Positions 1 through 12,970 are shown, counted from the stretch's first letter. The stretch is DNA of 64,000 nucleotides from Piper betle (GCA_033002965.1 JAURVB010012919.1:17975-81974); one strand, 5' to 3'. The notes: generated by a model not told the origin, from the sequence alone. Numbers and translations are program-made.

Positions 1-551
1 TTCTTAATTTAAAAATTTTGATCCAAAAACATTTATCATTATTTAATTATGTACTAACAAGGCTTGGAGACTATAATAATACATTATACATCTACTACGT
101 TAAATTGTAATGACTTGTTAATTGTCCCGTAGGGCCAGACTTCGGTAATTCTAGATTGTAAGTCTTTCATAAGATGAATGAATGTGAAGTAAAAAGATGA
201 CTATTATTAATTTAAATAAATAAAAAATCATGGTAAATGGGCTATGTAACAAGCCAATTAAACATGAAGAACGAACTAAATTTAATTGTTTAATTTAGAA
301 AGCTATTTATTGAACTACAAGCGTACAAACTTTATAGAAGCGGATCTCAACCCTCATTGAAACTTGAGAGGGTAACCTTACAAGGCTTACATACATAATG
401 TGTGTTGATCATAATACCCTAGAAAAAATTTTATTCCTAAAAGTTCTAATATGAACACTCCAATTAACAAGATAGACAATACCTCCTGTGCAACTAAGAG
501 GGTGACTTTACAGATACAATGATCACTCTGAGCTATAAGAAAGCAACACCT
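1..551 (-). repeat. Ty1/copia LTR (family D), part interrupted by the Athila nest
   Basis: The reverse complement of this stretch aligns by eye with 56,290-56,560 on the plus strand, which precedes a copia gag. Shared blocks include the segments around 330-360 and 480-550. The rest of the same LTR resumes at 17,280-17,497, so the insertion at 551/17,280 splits one LTR. The copy runs off the left edge. Assignment to copia rests on the gag that follows the 56-kb copy. Confidence 0.6.
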
Positions 552-556
552 TATTA

Positions 557-3039
557 TGTAAAATGCGTGATTCGAGTCAGGGTTTTATAGTCTGAACTAG
601 TCAGTTCGATCATTATTTTCAATCAGGTCAATTTCTAAATACGAGTACCGAGCCAAGGTTGGTCATGTGTGATGAACCATCAGAGTCATGTGTACCCAAG
701 TATATAACGATAACATTAGTAAGACAGAACATAATGAGTTGTCAGAATATATGAGAGTACGCAAGATTTTTTTTATTTTAATTAGATTGTAGAATTATTT
801 TTAGGCTAAATAACGCATTCAGGATGCGTTACGGGTAGTTTGGGTGGGTTATTAGTTATAAAACATGTCATTGTAATGTTGTGTGTATTATGTTTTATGA
901 GATTTCCCCTATTTTTCTAGATTTTTTAAAATTATTATGAGTTAGTATTATTTTTCTTGAGTCAGAGTCGAGTCAAGTTTTTATTACGAGACAACCATTC
1001 GTTTTTCTCCTCAACCATTCATTTTCTCCCAGACCATTTGTTTTTCTCCCCAACTATTCATTTTCTTCCCCCGACACCTTACGAGAGGACTCCTAACCTT
1101 CCTCCCGACCACTCATTTTCCCCCTTGACATCTATTTATTCCACACCTCCAACGCTGTCACCATTTAGTCACCACCAACCTCCTCACCCAACTTCCTTCT
1201 CATTTTTCTTCCTTCCCTCTTCCCCACAATCCTCACTCGAGCCAGCCACAACCTTGTTGCCATCACCGCGTGACTGACAATTAGGTATAGAATTTTATCC
1301 AATTTTATTTGATAATGAATTATTTTATGATTTTATTGTGATGCAAATGGTGTGATTGTAAATAGGTGTTGGTTTAAATTTAAATGCAGGTTAACGGATG
1401 ATAATAGTGAATTAAAGTTTGAATTTAAATGCATGTAAATAGATGTTGTCTTGTATGGATTGATAAGGAGTGTAACATTTATGCATTATACTGGGCGTTA
1501 GTATTTAGTCTTGTTGTGTAGGTACGGAGTAGAAGCTCACCGCCTAGGCATGTGGACACGATTGGATCTTCTACTAGGTCTGTTTAGGACTCTTTTCCTA
1601 TTTTACTTACTCTATTGTGTATTGTTTTATTACTTACAGGACGAGTTAAGTGGCGTTTATTGAATCCCACTTAACCCGGGTCATTTAATTGATTGATCTT
1701 CCAGATTAGTAACCCTCGAGGATGAGATCCCTCGAATATGTTTTCGAAAATAGTATCCACCACAAGTTGCCTTTGGGCCTATTATATAAATCCATGCCCG
1801 ACCTATATATAGTTTTATCGAGTTTTTAGTGAGACGAGAGATAGGAAAATCGACTCGTACGTACCATGTGTGGGTGCACTTGCTAGTCAAAGCGAGTTTT
1901 GGATTAGTGAATGGGCTGTTCCAATCCTAAGGGATCCTGACAACTCCCATTTTGAGTTCCTCACACCTGGAGAAACGTGGAGGTTTATGGGTACTATTTA
2001 GTACAGCGCATGTCCAGACTTGTGGTTCAAAGGGTACTAAAGGCGACTATATGAAATTACTTGGTCTTTGTGCTCAAGGCTAGGAGAATTATGGAGGTAA
2101 GGAGAGGGCTTAGGATATACTAGTAGTCCCGAGGGACCAAAAAATGAAATGAGAAAATGCCAAGAGAGGCATTAGCAGTAGCAGAGTAGTCAGTTCAGGA
2201 TATTATCTGCGTGGTTAGAGTTCACAAGAAGTATATAAATGTTTTCTTTCATATGAAAGTTTGCTCTCATAACCAGTTTGATATTAGTTATATTTTTGGA
2301 CCAGTAATACTCGTTACTGACATCTTTTTATAATATTTGTAGGTGATGATCATGAGTAGAATGAGCCAGCTTTGGAAGGAGGAACATTGATGTCTCTTGC
2401 ATACACACTTGTCAAATAATAGCATGTTTAATATTTTGAGGATGATGATGTAATGAAGTACAATACATGATGATGTGGTGTGATATAATGTATCTTGTAG
2501 TAGAAAGATTGCTAACGATGACATGTTAATAAATATGTTTAAACATTGAATAAGTATAACAAGTAAGTCAAGGCCTAGAATTAATGAGAAACGTGAATAA
2601 AATACATAAATGGGTCAAGACCCAATTAGGTAAGATGACGGTAAATTAGCAGTTGAGTAGAGACTCAATACAGAAATGAATTATACAGTTGAATGAATTT
2701 ATTGTGTGAATATTTTATTAATTATTTATATAAGTATACATGTTGATTTGACAAGGTGTCCTTTAATGGCACTTTTAGGTAAAACTTAGTCCGTCTTATT
2801 TTACAAATTTTTATCGATGCTTATCGTAATTATTTGGTATATGAATTGGTTGACATGTTATCCATGTAGTAGCGAGTTAGGTTTATTTTTGTGCATTCAT
2901 CCATGCATAGCAATTAACACCTTCCATCTCGAGACGCCAAGAGTAGATCAGCAGGGTTGGGTTTAGGTTAGCCGACTTAATCGGGATCAATGACATTCCA
3001 GTTTGGTTCCCGAGCGTGAACTAAATTTGGGGTGTTACA
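557..3039 (+). repeat. Solo LTR, family B (Tekay/Del type)
   Basis: It starts TGTAAAATGC and ends GGTGTTACA. The same order of landmarks occurs in the LTRs of the complete element at 40,672-52,704 and in the copies at 5,678 and 35,579. No internal region is attached on either side. The possible target duplication (TATTA, 552-556; AGTTA, 3,040-3,044) has two mismatches and falls on the first bases of the Athila-1 LTR. The middle holds a pyrimidine-rich tract with a chance 106-codon open frame at 957-1,277, which is not a gene. Confidence 0.7.
1803..1812 (+). promoter_or_regulatory. Putative LTR TATA box, family B
   Basis: The string CTATATATAG lies in the second half of the LTR. A counterpart sits at about 7,309-7,318 in the copy at 5,678, and the minus-strand copies have an ACATATACATAGG variant near 41,803. 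Position within the LTR and recurrence suggest the U3 promoter. No transcript evidence is available. Confidence 0.35.
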
Positions 3040-4234
3040 AGTTAAGTGTTTAAAGTATACAATATTTATTCATGTTGTTAATATAATTTTGTAAATCATA
3101 GGTATAAATATTATAAATTAAGTGATATTTCACTTCGTACTTTTGTTAATTAATATTTTATGAGATATGTTTGATTTTGGAGTTTAAATGCAGAAAAAAT
3201 GAAGAAAATAAAAAAGCTTAGGAATGGAAGGTCATGAAACTTGGCCCCACCCATTGATTACTACAAGGAGTTCACAAAGTCACAAAGGAAGGGTGTCGAT
3301 GGCCTTAGATGCATCCTTAAAACTTGAGGATTGTTTGAGCAAGTCGAGGAGTTACAAACTTAATTAGACACCATAATTAATTAGACTACACCGAGTTGTG
3401 AGCTCCTTCCTTGAATTCTTGTCTTTCATGGACATCTCATTTTATATATAAATGGGTGGTCATTTGTTATTTACTATTTGAACTCTTGGCTTAAGAGTTT
3501 GGTGAATCAAGTAGTTCTAGTTGTTATAGTTTTTAGTACTTTCCATAATAAAAATTCATGTCTTTTTCATCATGTTCTTTAATTTTATTTTGGAGTAATC
3601 TTTTATTTCGTTCTAGAGAAGAATAGAATCTAACATGGTTTAATTGAATTCATTTCAACCTCTTACTCTTTATTCAATTAGATTGTTTGAGTTATCATCT
3701 TCTTAATGCTAAGAGTAGATTGATGACATATTTCTTAGATCATGTAGTTTAATTAGATTTCGGGAGAAATTATTTAGATTAGTCATAGATAATTTATCAT
3801 ACAACGAGTCTTTTGACTTGTTTGTCATTGTGGTCAGAAGATATACAATAACGTATGCGATTTTAAGGTAAATCTTAATGCATTATTTTGTTGATTAATC
3901 AATTATCACCAGTAAGTAGAAATTGAGGTAAAATAATAAAAGTATGAAGGAGCGGGAGCTACCATGTCATATAATTCTCCTAGATCGATAATCTGAGGGA
4001 TTAGAAGATAAGCGTAAGGTGTGACGAATATTAAATTCATGTTAAGGGAAATTTGACTGTAAAATGAGTTTTACCTTAAACTAAACATCTCTTTTTGTTT
4101 TTGTTTTGTTATTGGTTTTATTTTTTATAATGAACTTAAGCAAATTCATCTCTTTGTGGGACAATGCTCAAAATTCATTATTATATTACTCGTTTCAACT
4201 GTGTATGCTTACATGTTATTGAATTTATCGAACA
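3040..4234 (+). repeat. Athila-1 5' LTR
   Basis: It matches the Athila-2 LTR at 8,656-9,816 along its whole length, and also 16,135-17,279. Shared blocks include the TTAAGTGTTTAAAG start, the region around 3,600 and the end TATCGAACA. The following bases (about 4,240-4,258) are a decayed form of the Athila PBS seen intact at 9,823. Confidence 0.75.
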
Positions 4235-4384
4235 AATTTTTGACATCATTGTCGAGGAGATAATTTGCTTAGTTAATTTATGATGACATTTTTTGGTCTT
4301 TTCTTTTCTTTTTAGATTTAAGTGTCTGATCTTTATAGTAAAAAAAATTTTATGGTCTTTTTCTAATTATTATTATTTGTTTAT

Positions 4385-5677
4385 GCACCGATTAATGTAG
4401 TTACCCTTATTTTCTTGTCATCCAGAGATTGAAAGGACTTTGAGAAACTTGTGTGTCGCTAGAAGAAGAGCAGAAGAAGTAATAGACGAAGCAGCCATAG
4501 ACCTACAATAACAACAATTGCCTCGATCCCCACCAATTGTAGCGGTAGCCAATGATGACAATAGGGCAATCCAAGACTCAGTTGTACCTCTTGCAAGAGG
4601 GTTGCAACCTAGTATTATTACACCACTAGTGGATGCAACCCACTTTGAGCTTAAACTAATTTTATTTAACATGTTAGAAACTATAGATAATTTAGTGGAT
4701 CACCTACTGAAAATCCTAAGGCATATCATTGATTTCCTATCGGTTGGTGATATGTATAAGCAACATGGTGTTTTTAACAATGCTCTCCACCTTCGCTTAT
4801 TTGCATTCTCATTAATAGGAAATCCAAAAGAGTGGTTGTCATCATTGGATGCAATTATCACATGGGATAATTTGTCTAAAAGATTTTTGTTAAAATATTT
4901 TCCTCCTAAAACTGTTAGGTTTCGTAATGAAATTTTATCTTTTTTGCAGTTTGATAATGAGTCACTCTTTGAGGTATGAGAAGGATTTAAAGAATTATTG
5001 AAGAAGTGTCCCAACCATGGTATAGAAAGATGAATGCAACTCTAAACTTTCTATAATGGGTTATTGGGGCACACAAAGAGCATAGTTGATGCAGGTGTCA
5101 ATGGATCATTTCTTAGGTAGAATCCCAAATGAAGCTTTTCAACTGTTGGAATTGATGGTTCCTAGCAACCACCATGCAACACAAAAAAGGCATCCAAGGA
5201 GGGCTGCGTGAGTTTTAGAATTAGATGCACTTACTACTTTATTTATTCAAATTAGTGCTTTAGCTAATCAAGTTCAAATTCTTAATATGTAGGGACAGGT
5301 GAAGGCAGTAGAGCTAAAGTGTGAATGGTGTGGGCAAGGACATTCTATAGGTCAATGTGCAATAGATCAAACTAACTATGTAAGCAACTTTAATAGGAAC
5401 AACAATCCTTACGCCAACACCTACAACTCAGGCTGGCACAACAACCCCAACTTTTTATAGAATAATTCTCCACAATCGACAGTTGTCCGCAACAACTCTT
5501 GATCCCCTCTAGTTCCATTTTAGCCTCAACAATCAGATTTAATCTAAATGTTCAATTATATGCAACAAACTATGCAACAATTCATGTAGAATTATAGCAA
5601 CAATAACAACAGTTTATGCAACAAGTTATGTTACAATTAAACAAGGAACCAAGTGAGAGACCCAGGGGTGCACTTTC
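4385..5677 (+). pseudogene. Athila-1 gag, broken
   Basis: It is about 80-90 per cent like the intact gag at 9,990-11,320 by eye. It includes the capsid-like core and the knuckle CEWCGQGHSIGQC near 5,321-5,359. It contains several in-frame stops and indels (for example the stop at 4,977 and a frameshift near 5,095). The longest remaining frame is 4,518-4,979. The frame is cut at about 5,677 by a family B LTR. The next gag sequence, at 8,331, matches about 250 bases further on, so gag sequence was lost at that junction. Confidence 0.8.
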
Positions 5678-8330
5678 GGTAAAACCTATGACTCAAGTCA
5701 GAGTTTTGCTATAGCAAACTAGTTGGTTCAACCGTTGGTTCTAGTTGAGTCAGTTTCATGAACCGCGTGTTAGGTCGAGGCTAGCCGTGAGTTGTGAGCG
5801 ATGAGGGTCAAGTATACTTGAGCATATGATGATAACATCAAAAAGATGGTAAGAAATGAGTTATCAGAATATATGAAAGTATGCAGTATTTTTATTTTTA
5901 AATGTTTGATCGTATAAATAGTTTTAGGCTGAATAATGCATTGGAACATATTATAGGGCAGTTTGGGTGGGTTATTAGTTATAGAGTATGTCATTTGGAT
6001 GTTGTCATGTTTGTTATATTTTATGGGATTTCTCCATATTTTTAAAGATTTTTTTAAAGAATTTATTACAAACTAGTTATTATTTTGACTCGAGTAAGAA
6101 TCGAGTCAATACTTATATACGAGTTTGCCCATGGAGTGTTTCTTCTCCCTCCCGACTCTTCCTCAACCCAAACCCCATCGCCGCCACCGTGGGTTTGTTG
6201 CCACTACAGCCGACATTGCACTTCCACCGATCGATGCCGCCCTGCCTTGTTGTGTCGTCGCCTTGCCGCCCCGACCAACCCTAACCACTGTCTTGCTGCT
6301 ATGACGCTAGAATTGCCCCACGAGCCGTGGCGCTCCCATTGTCAATTCACCACTGTCTGGGCCATGCCACCACCTCCGTGACACCAACGACCTCCCCCTC
6401 GACCTTCCCGACCTTTCTCCTCTACCTAGCATCCCCACCAAGGCTGGTCGTGGGCCCGATCGGAGAGACCAACTGCTAGACCACACTTGACATCGCCGCC
6501 GGTGATCATCCTCGCAGCTACAATCCTCACCGTCACCACCATTGGATCGAGCTTGTCAAGCTGGTGCCAATGGTACCTCATACCACCGCCACCCCGCCGG
6601 TTGCTGGAAAACAGCTAGGAAGCTGCCAAAATTTGCCGAAGTCCGCCAAAAATCGTCGAAACATGCCCAGAAAACCAGATTCGTTGGAATTTGCCAGATC
6701 TTCTACCGAGTTCGCCCAGTCGAACCTAATCGAACTTCAGAAGCCGTCGAGCATAAAATTCGAGCTCTTAGACCCACGACGAAACCCTACTTGTCGCTGA
6801 TTACCGACAATGCAAGGTATAATTACCTCTGATTTAAATATTTATAATTGATATTTATTAGTACAGCATGCCAGGATTGGTGAATTGTGTGTTATAATTA
6901 TATATATAAATGTAGATTTGATTAAGAATAAAATATGAAATTGTTTGATTGAGTGGTGTTAAAAATAGAAGCTAAGAATCTAATTAAGGTAACTAAGTAA
7001 TGATCATGATCTAATGCAAACTAGCCTAAGTAGACTTGCTAGAATTGACATATGTTGATGTGACTATGATTGATGCGTGATATAGGATGTATGACTGCAT
7101 AATGAGCGGGCGTGGGCGTTTAGTTTATTATGTGCAGGGCGATTTAAGTGGTGTTTTATTGGATCCCACTTAACTCGAGTCATTTAGCCAACTGTTTTCT
7201 GGATTAATAACCCTCGAGGTTGAGATCCCTCGAGTCAGTTTTCAAAATTAAAATTCACTACCAGTTGCCTTCAGGCCTATCGTATAAATCCCAACTCAAA
7301 CCTATATATGTATAGTTTTCGAGTTTTCAGTGAGAGATGGAATGAGGGGAAATTCAACGACTGTGCTATGCGAGAGGGCATGTGCTAGTCAATAGCAGGT
7401 TTGGAACTGGTGAGCATCACTCCATTCCTGCGGGATCCTAATAACTCCACCTTTGAGTTCCTCAAACCCGGAGAAGTATGGAGGTTTGTGGGTATTGCTG
7501 TGCAGTGCATGTCTAGACTTGTGGTATGAAAAGGTACTGAAGGCGCATGTCTGAGAGCACTCGGCCCTTGTACTCAGGGGTAGGAGTAGGAGTAATATAG
7601 AGGATGTATAGGGTTGAGATGAATGAGAATTATTTTCCTACACAAAGGGATAGTTGAATGGCCAAGGAAAGAGAATGTGATGGAAAAGGGGACGCCGTTG
7701 CCCAAGGGCGATAACTCCTATTACTGCCCTTGTGAGAGTTCTTGAGAAAGTATATGAGATTTTTATTCAACAGAAGGGTTAGCTCTCCTATGCCAGATTT
7801 ATATTAGTTATTTTCCGAACCGGTAACACTCGTTACTAACGATTTCCTATTATATATGTAGGTGAGCACCTCGAGGAATGAGAGTTATTAGGGCTACAGA
7901 GGAGCAGCATAGAAATCGCACACACATGTACTCGTTGAGCGTATGTAGTGATGATGATGTGTATTGAACTGTGTTGATGAATTTGATATGCTATAATTGT
8001 GAATCTATTATGAGTGCTTTGCTTGTGAGTGGAAATGGAAAGTGAAAAATGTGCAGGGTAAACTACGAAGCAAGGACAACTAGAATGTGATGGAAAATGA
8101 AGTGTTTGGATGATGTTTTGATGTCTGTTGTTATAAATATATGATGTTTAGTCTTGACAGGGTGGCCCCTATTGTACCTTTAGGGGAGACTCTATCCATT
8201 TATCCGTAAAAATTAATAAATTTTTATTTGAACTTCTTGCTTGTTGCATTGCCTTGTTTTTGCTTGCACGTCATGGCATGCATGTGGGACTACGTTAGAA
8301 CCTAATTGTTACATCCATGTTTTGCATGCC
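5678..8330 (+). repeat. Solo LTR, family B, 3'-truncated
   Basis: It starts GGTAAAACC, one base from the family's TGTAAAACC start, and follows the family B landmarks throughout. The last part matches family B only as far as the sequence equivalent to about 40,815 in the complete element, so roughly 140 bases of the LTR 3' end are missing. Athila-1 gag resumes at once at 8,331. No target duplication survives, as expected if a deletion removed the LTR end plus adjoining gag. Confidence 0.65.
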
Positions 8331-8655
8331 ACTTCAAAAATTTCTTGATGTATTTAAGAAATTACAAATTAACATACCTTTTACTGAAGCACTTGAGCAG
8401 ATTCTTAGATATGTAAAATACTTGAAGGATATTCTTGCAAAGAAAAGGAAAGTGGATGACCATGAAGTGGGGGCCATTATAGAGGAATGTAGTGATGTCC
8501 TCCAAAGAATCCTACCTCATAAGATGAATGACCTGGCAGATTTGTGATTCTATGTTCAATAGGAGCAAATATTATTGTAGTGCTTTGTGTGACTTAAGTT
8601 TTAGCATTAATCTTATCCTTTTTTCTGTTTTTAATAGGTTAGGGATCAAGGACAT
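8331..8655 (+). pseudogene. Athila-1 gag end and protease start, broken
   Basis: The frame at 8,317-8,547 corresponds to the gag-protease linker of Athila-2 (11,575-11,790), with the shared stretch KLQINIPFTEALEQ. Past 8,547 the protease active-site region (equivalent to CDLGSSINL in Athila-2) is present but out of frame with stops. The sequence is cut at 8,655 by Athila-2 and resumes at about 12,971. Confidence 0.75.
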
Positions 8656-9816
8656 TGTTAAGTGTTTAAAGTATACAATATTTACCCATGTTTTTAATAT
8701 GATTTTGTACTTCCTGGGTATAAACATTATTAATTAAGTGATATTTTACTTTATTTTTTAGTTAATTAATATTTTATTAGATATGCTTAATTTTGGTGTT
8801 TCAATGCAGAAAAAGATGAATAAATTAAGCTTTGGAATTGAATGGTCATGACACTTGGCCCCACCCAATGGCTACAATTTATGGTGTTCAATGGAGTCGA
8901 GGAGTTGGAAACTTGAAGGGACATCATAATTAATTAGACTACGTCGATTTGTGAACACCCTCTTCGAATTCTTGTATCTCCACTTCTATATAAAGGGGTG
9001 GCCATTTGTTGTTTGAGATATCACATCTCATCTCTTGGCTTAGGAGTGTAGTAGAAGAAATAGTTTTAGTTTTTGTAATTCTTTTCTCTTTCATAATAAA
9101 AACTAGTTTCTTCTTTATATTGTTTTCTATTTTTATTATGGAGTAGTCTTTTATTTCGTTCTAGAGAAGAATGGAACTTAACATGATTTAATTGAATTCA
9201 TTTCAACCTCTTACTCTTTTATTCAATCAGATTGTTTGAATTATCATGTTCTAAATGCTAAGAATAGATTGATCGCCTATATCTTAGATCATGAGGTTTA
9301 ATTAGATTTTGGGAGAAATTAATTAGATTAGTCATTGATAATTCATCATACGACGAGTCTTTTGACTTGTTTGTCGTTGTGGTTGAGAGATACACAACAC
9401 CGTATGCGATTGTAAGGCAAATCTTAATGCATTATTTTGTTGATTAATCAATTATCACCGGGAGGTAGAAATTGAGGCAAAATAATAGAAGCATGAAGGA
9501 GCGGGAGCCACCATGTCATATAATTATCCTAGATCGACAATCCGAGGGAATAAAAGATAAGAGGAAGATTTGATGAAGATTAAATTGATGTTAAGGGAAA
9601 TTCGACTCTAGAACGAGTTTTATCATTTTAACTTCGCCTTTAATTTAAAGTTATTACTTAGATTTAGTTAAGTCAGTTATTTTTGTTTTGTTCTTCATTT
9701 TATTTTCTTTAATTAATTTAAGGAAATTCATCTCTCTGTGGGACGATACTCGAATTTATCATTATATTACTTGTTTCGACCGTGTATACTTGCATGATAT
9801 TGAAATTATTCGAACA
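8656..9816 (+). repeat. Athila-2 5' LTR
   Basis: It starts TGTTAAGTG and ends TTCGAACA. Its sequence matches 3,040-4,234 and 16,135-17,279, and its reverse complement matches 63,578-64,000. At 1,161 bases it is within the usual size for Athila LTRs. Confidence 0.8.
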
Positions 9817-9822
9817 AGTTTT

Positions 9823-9840
9823 TGGCGCCGTTGCCGGGGA
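9823..9840 (+). other. Primer binding site of Athila-2
   Basis: TGGCGCCGTTGCCGGGGA lies six bases after the LTR end. From memory this is the standard PBS of plant Athila elements, usually assigned to tRNA-Asp. It fixes the LTR end and the orientation. Confidence 0.85.
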
Positions 9841-9905
9841 GATCAAATTTTCTAAGTTAATTTAGGATTAGAATTTTGAGTGTTTTCTTTTATTTTTAGA
9901 TTTTA

Positions 9906-12446
9906 GTGTCTGATTTAAAAAAAAAAGAAAAAGAAATAAACTATATCATTGTCTTCTTCCTTATATCATTTATTTGTTATCATTTGTTTATGCATCGATT
10001 AGTGCGGTCACCCTTGTTTTCTTGTGATCCAAAGATTGAAAGGACTTTGAGAAACTTGTGTGCCGCTGGAAGAAGAGCACAAGAAGCAATAGAAGAAGAA
10101 GCCATGGACCCACAACAACAACAAATGCCTCCACTTCCACCAATTGTAGCAGTAGCTAATGATGACAACAGGGCAATCCAAGATTGGGTTGTACCTCTTG
10201 CAAGAGGGTTACAACCTAGTATTATTGCACCACCGGTGGATGCGACCCACTTTGAGCTTAAACCAGTTTTATTTAACATGTTACAAACTATAGGACAATT
10301 TAGTGGATCGCCTACTAAAAATCCTAATAGGCATATCATGGATTTCCTATCGGTTTGTGATATGTATAAGCAACCTGGTGTCTCTGATGATGCTCTCCGC
10401 CTTCGCTTATTTCCATTCTCTTTAATAGGAAGTGCGAAAGAGTGGTTGTCATCATTAGATTCAATTACCACTTGGGATGAATTATCTGAAAAATTTTTGT
10501 TAAAATATTTTCCACCTTCTAAAACTGCTAGATTATGTAATGAAATTTTATCTTTTTTGCAGTTTGATGGTGAGTCTCTCTTTGAGGCATGGGAAAGATT
10601 TAAAGAATTGTTAAAAAAGTGTCCCAACCATGGTATAGAAAGATGGATGCAACTCCAAACTTTCTATAACGGGTTGTTGGGGCAAACAAAGAACATAGTT
10701 GATGCGGCGGCCAATGGATCATTTCTTAGGAAAAGCCCACATGAAGCTTTCCAATTGCTAGAATTAATGGTTCCTAGCAACCATCATGCCACACAAGAAA
10801 GGCATCCAAGGAGGACTACCGGAATTTTAGAATTAGATGCACTTACTGCTTTATCTGCTCAGGTCAGTGCTTTAACTAATCAAGTTCAAAATCTTAATAT
10901 GCAGGGACATGTTAAGGCTGTGGAGCCAAGGTGTGAATGGTGTGGACAAGGACATTTTACAGGTCAATGTGCAACAGATCAAGTTAACTACGTAGGCAAC
11001 TTTAATATGAACAACAATCCCTATTCCAACACCTACAATGTGGGCTGGCGCAATAACCCCAACTTTTCATGGAATAATTCTCCACAATCGGCTGTTATCC
11101 CCAATAATCCACCACCACCATCACAGCATTCTCGACCTCCTTCACTTTCTTTTCAGAAACAACAACAACAACCGGATTTGATCCAAATGTTCAATTCCAT
11201 GCAACAAACTATGCAACAATTCATGCAGAATCAGCAACAACAACAACAGTTTATGCAACAAGTTATGGTGCAATTAAACAAGGAACCAAGTGAGCGACCC
11301 AAGGGTGTACTTCCAAGCCAACCAGAACAACCAAGGAAAGATGGTCAAGAGCATTGCAAAGCTATAACAACCCGGAGTGGTATTACTTTACAAGAACCAG
11401 TTCAGCCCAATGAAGTTAAGGAAAAAGATGAAAAACCAAACAACAAACATGAACCCAATACATTGGTTAGCTTACTCGGAAGCAAAGGGAAAGAAAAAGA
11501 TGAGGTACTTATAGAAGAGGTCGAAGAAAAGGTACCATTTCCTTCTAGATTGAGGAAACAAAGTGATGAAAAATATTTCAAAAACTTTCTTGATATATTT
11601 AAGAAATTACAAATTAACATACCTTTTGCTGAAGCACTTGAACAGATGCCTAGTTATGTAAAATACTTGAAGGATATTCTAGCAAAGAAAAGGAGAGTAG
11701 ATGACAATGAAGTTGTAGCCATGACAGAGGAATGTAGTGCTGTCCTCCAAAGAAAACTACCTCCTAAGATAAAAGACCCGGGAAAATTTGTGATTCCATG
11801 TTCAATTGGAGGAAATGTTCATTGTAATGCTTTATGTGACTTAGGTTCTAGCATTAATCTTATGCCTTTTTCTATTTTCAAAAGGTTAGGAATCCAGGAT
11901 ATTGCTCCTACCAACATCACACTCCAGTTGGCTGACTGATCATTGGTATATCCTAAAGGAGTCATTGAAGATGTTTTAATAAAGGTTGACAAGTTTATCT
12001 TTCCTGCAGATTTTGTAGTGCTTGAAATGGAAGGAAGGAATGATGATATACCACTCATTGTTGGGAGAGGTTTCTTAGCAACTGGGAGAACATTAATCGA
12101 CGTAGCTGCTGGAAAACTTACACTTAGAGTAAACAACGATTGTGTCACATTTAACATCTTTAAATCCATGAATTGCCCGGATGAAACATATGATTGTTCT
12201 AAAATTGAACTATTTGATAAAATAATGTACAAAGGGGATCAATTGAGTGATTCATTACATAAGGCCATAAATTTTCTTTGTGAAGATGATACTGATGTGG
12301 AAGAGATGGTTAAAGTATTAGATTCACAACCAATCTTGCCTAGGAGATTCAGAGTTGTGGAAACCTTAGATCTACCATTCCACAGATTGCTGCCATCAGT
12401 TGAAGTACCACCTATTTTGGAGATTATCAAGATGGTCGGGCTGTAG
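9906..12446 (+). CDS. Athila gag-protease polyprotein, one internal stop
   Basis: One continuous frame of 846 sense codons is broken by a single TGA at 11,937-11,939. The likely real start is the Met near 9,989, just before SPLFSCDPKIERTL, the usual Athila N-terminal theme. The first Met at 9,906 lies in a lysine-rich lead. Domains by residue from 9,906 are a retrotransposon gag core (about 95-260), a CCHC knuckle CEWCGQGHFTGQC (about 343-355), a Gln-rich stretch (about 420-460), and an aspartic protease starting CDLGSSINL (about 643). The protease continues after the stop to GRGFLATGRTLIDV. The frame ends after VPPILE, where other Athila polyproteins run on into RT, so pol is absent. The stop replaces what is normally an Arg and fits a CGA to TGA change at a methylated CpG. 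The product would be a virus-like-particle capsid plus protease. Confidence 0.8.
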
Positions 12447-12970
12447 ACGTTAAACCAAGCGCTTCTTGGGAGGCAACCCAAGTGATTTCTTTTAAAAGTT
12501 TATTTTTATTTGTAGATTTTTTTAATATTTCTTTTTATTTTGTAGCATGGGTCAAGTGCAAATTCAGTTATTCATGATAATCATCCACCGACTAATTGGT
12601 TGAGGGAGTTCTCTTTCACTTCTTTTTCTTTATTTTTTATTTTTTGAGGACAATGTTTAGTTTAAGTTTGGGGGTGATGCCTTAATTTTGTGCATATTGT
12701 TTATGCTCGACTCATGTTTAGATTTAGATATATATATATATAGTGTAGTTTAGTGTAAAAATTTTATTATGCAATAGTATTTTAGTCTCTTGGTTCAATG
12801 ATAGACACATGTGAATTAGTCATACCTTTCTTGGGAAAACTTGATTAATTGATATGAGGGATGAACTGAGTAAAAGATTGCAGTCGGGAGTTGGTTCTCT
12901 ACCTTATATTATTTTTACAATCCTTTGGTTTAGATGATTTCAATGAATGTTTTGCAATAAGGATTGTACA
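12447..12970 (+). other. Athila-2 3' noncoding region
   Basis: It begins with a stretch resembling the conserved post-coding segment of Athila elements (GGGAGGCAACCCAAG, 12,469-12,483). It contains a purine run AGTTTGGGGGTG at about 12,665, and its last 250 bases align with 15,420-15,650 of Athila-1. No gene is seen. The expected 3' LTR is missing. Confidence 0.55.

Larger units (their letters stand above)
8656..12970 (+). mobile_element. Athila-type element 2, nested, lacking pol and 3' LTR
   Basis: It contains a 5' LTR, a perfect-looking PBS, one long gag-protease frame and about 520 bases of 3' noncoding sequence that resembles 15,420-15,650 of Athila-1. There is no RT, RNase H, integrase or 3' LTR. 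The left flank is GACAT (8,651-8,655). The right limit is inferred from where Athila-1 protease resumes; TACAT at 12,967-12,971 could be a decayed target duplication. It is younger than Athila-1, since it interrupts it and its frame is almost intact. Confidence 0.7.

Noticed and set aside
957..1277. 106-codon Pro/Ser/Phe-rich frame
   Set aside because: Low-complexity pyrimidine tract of a family B LTR; counterpart tracts in other copies are not conserved as coding.
9980..10627. 215-codon frame on the minus strand
   Set aside because: Antisense shadow of the Athila gag; no independent domain, and the same shadow recurs opposite the broken gag at 4,418-5,014.
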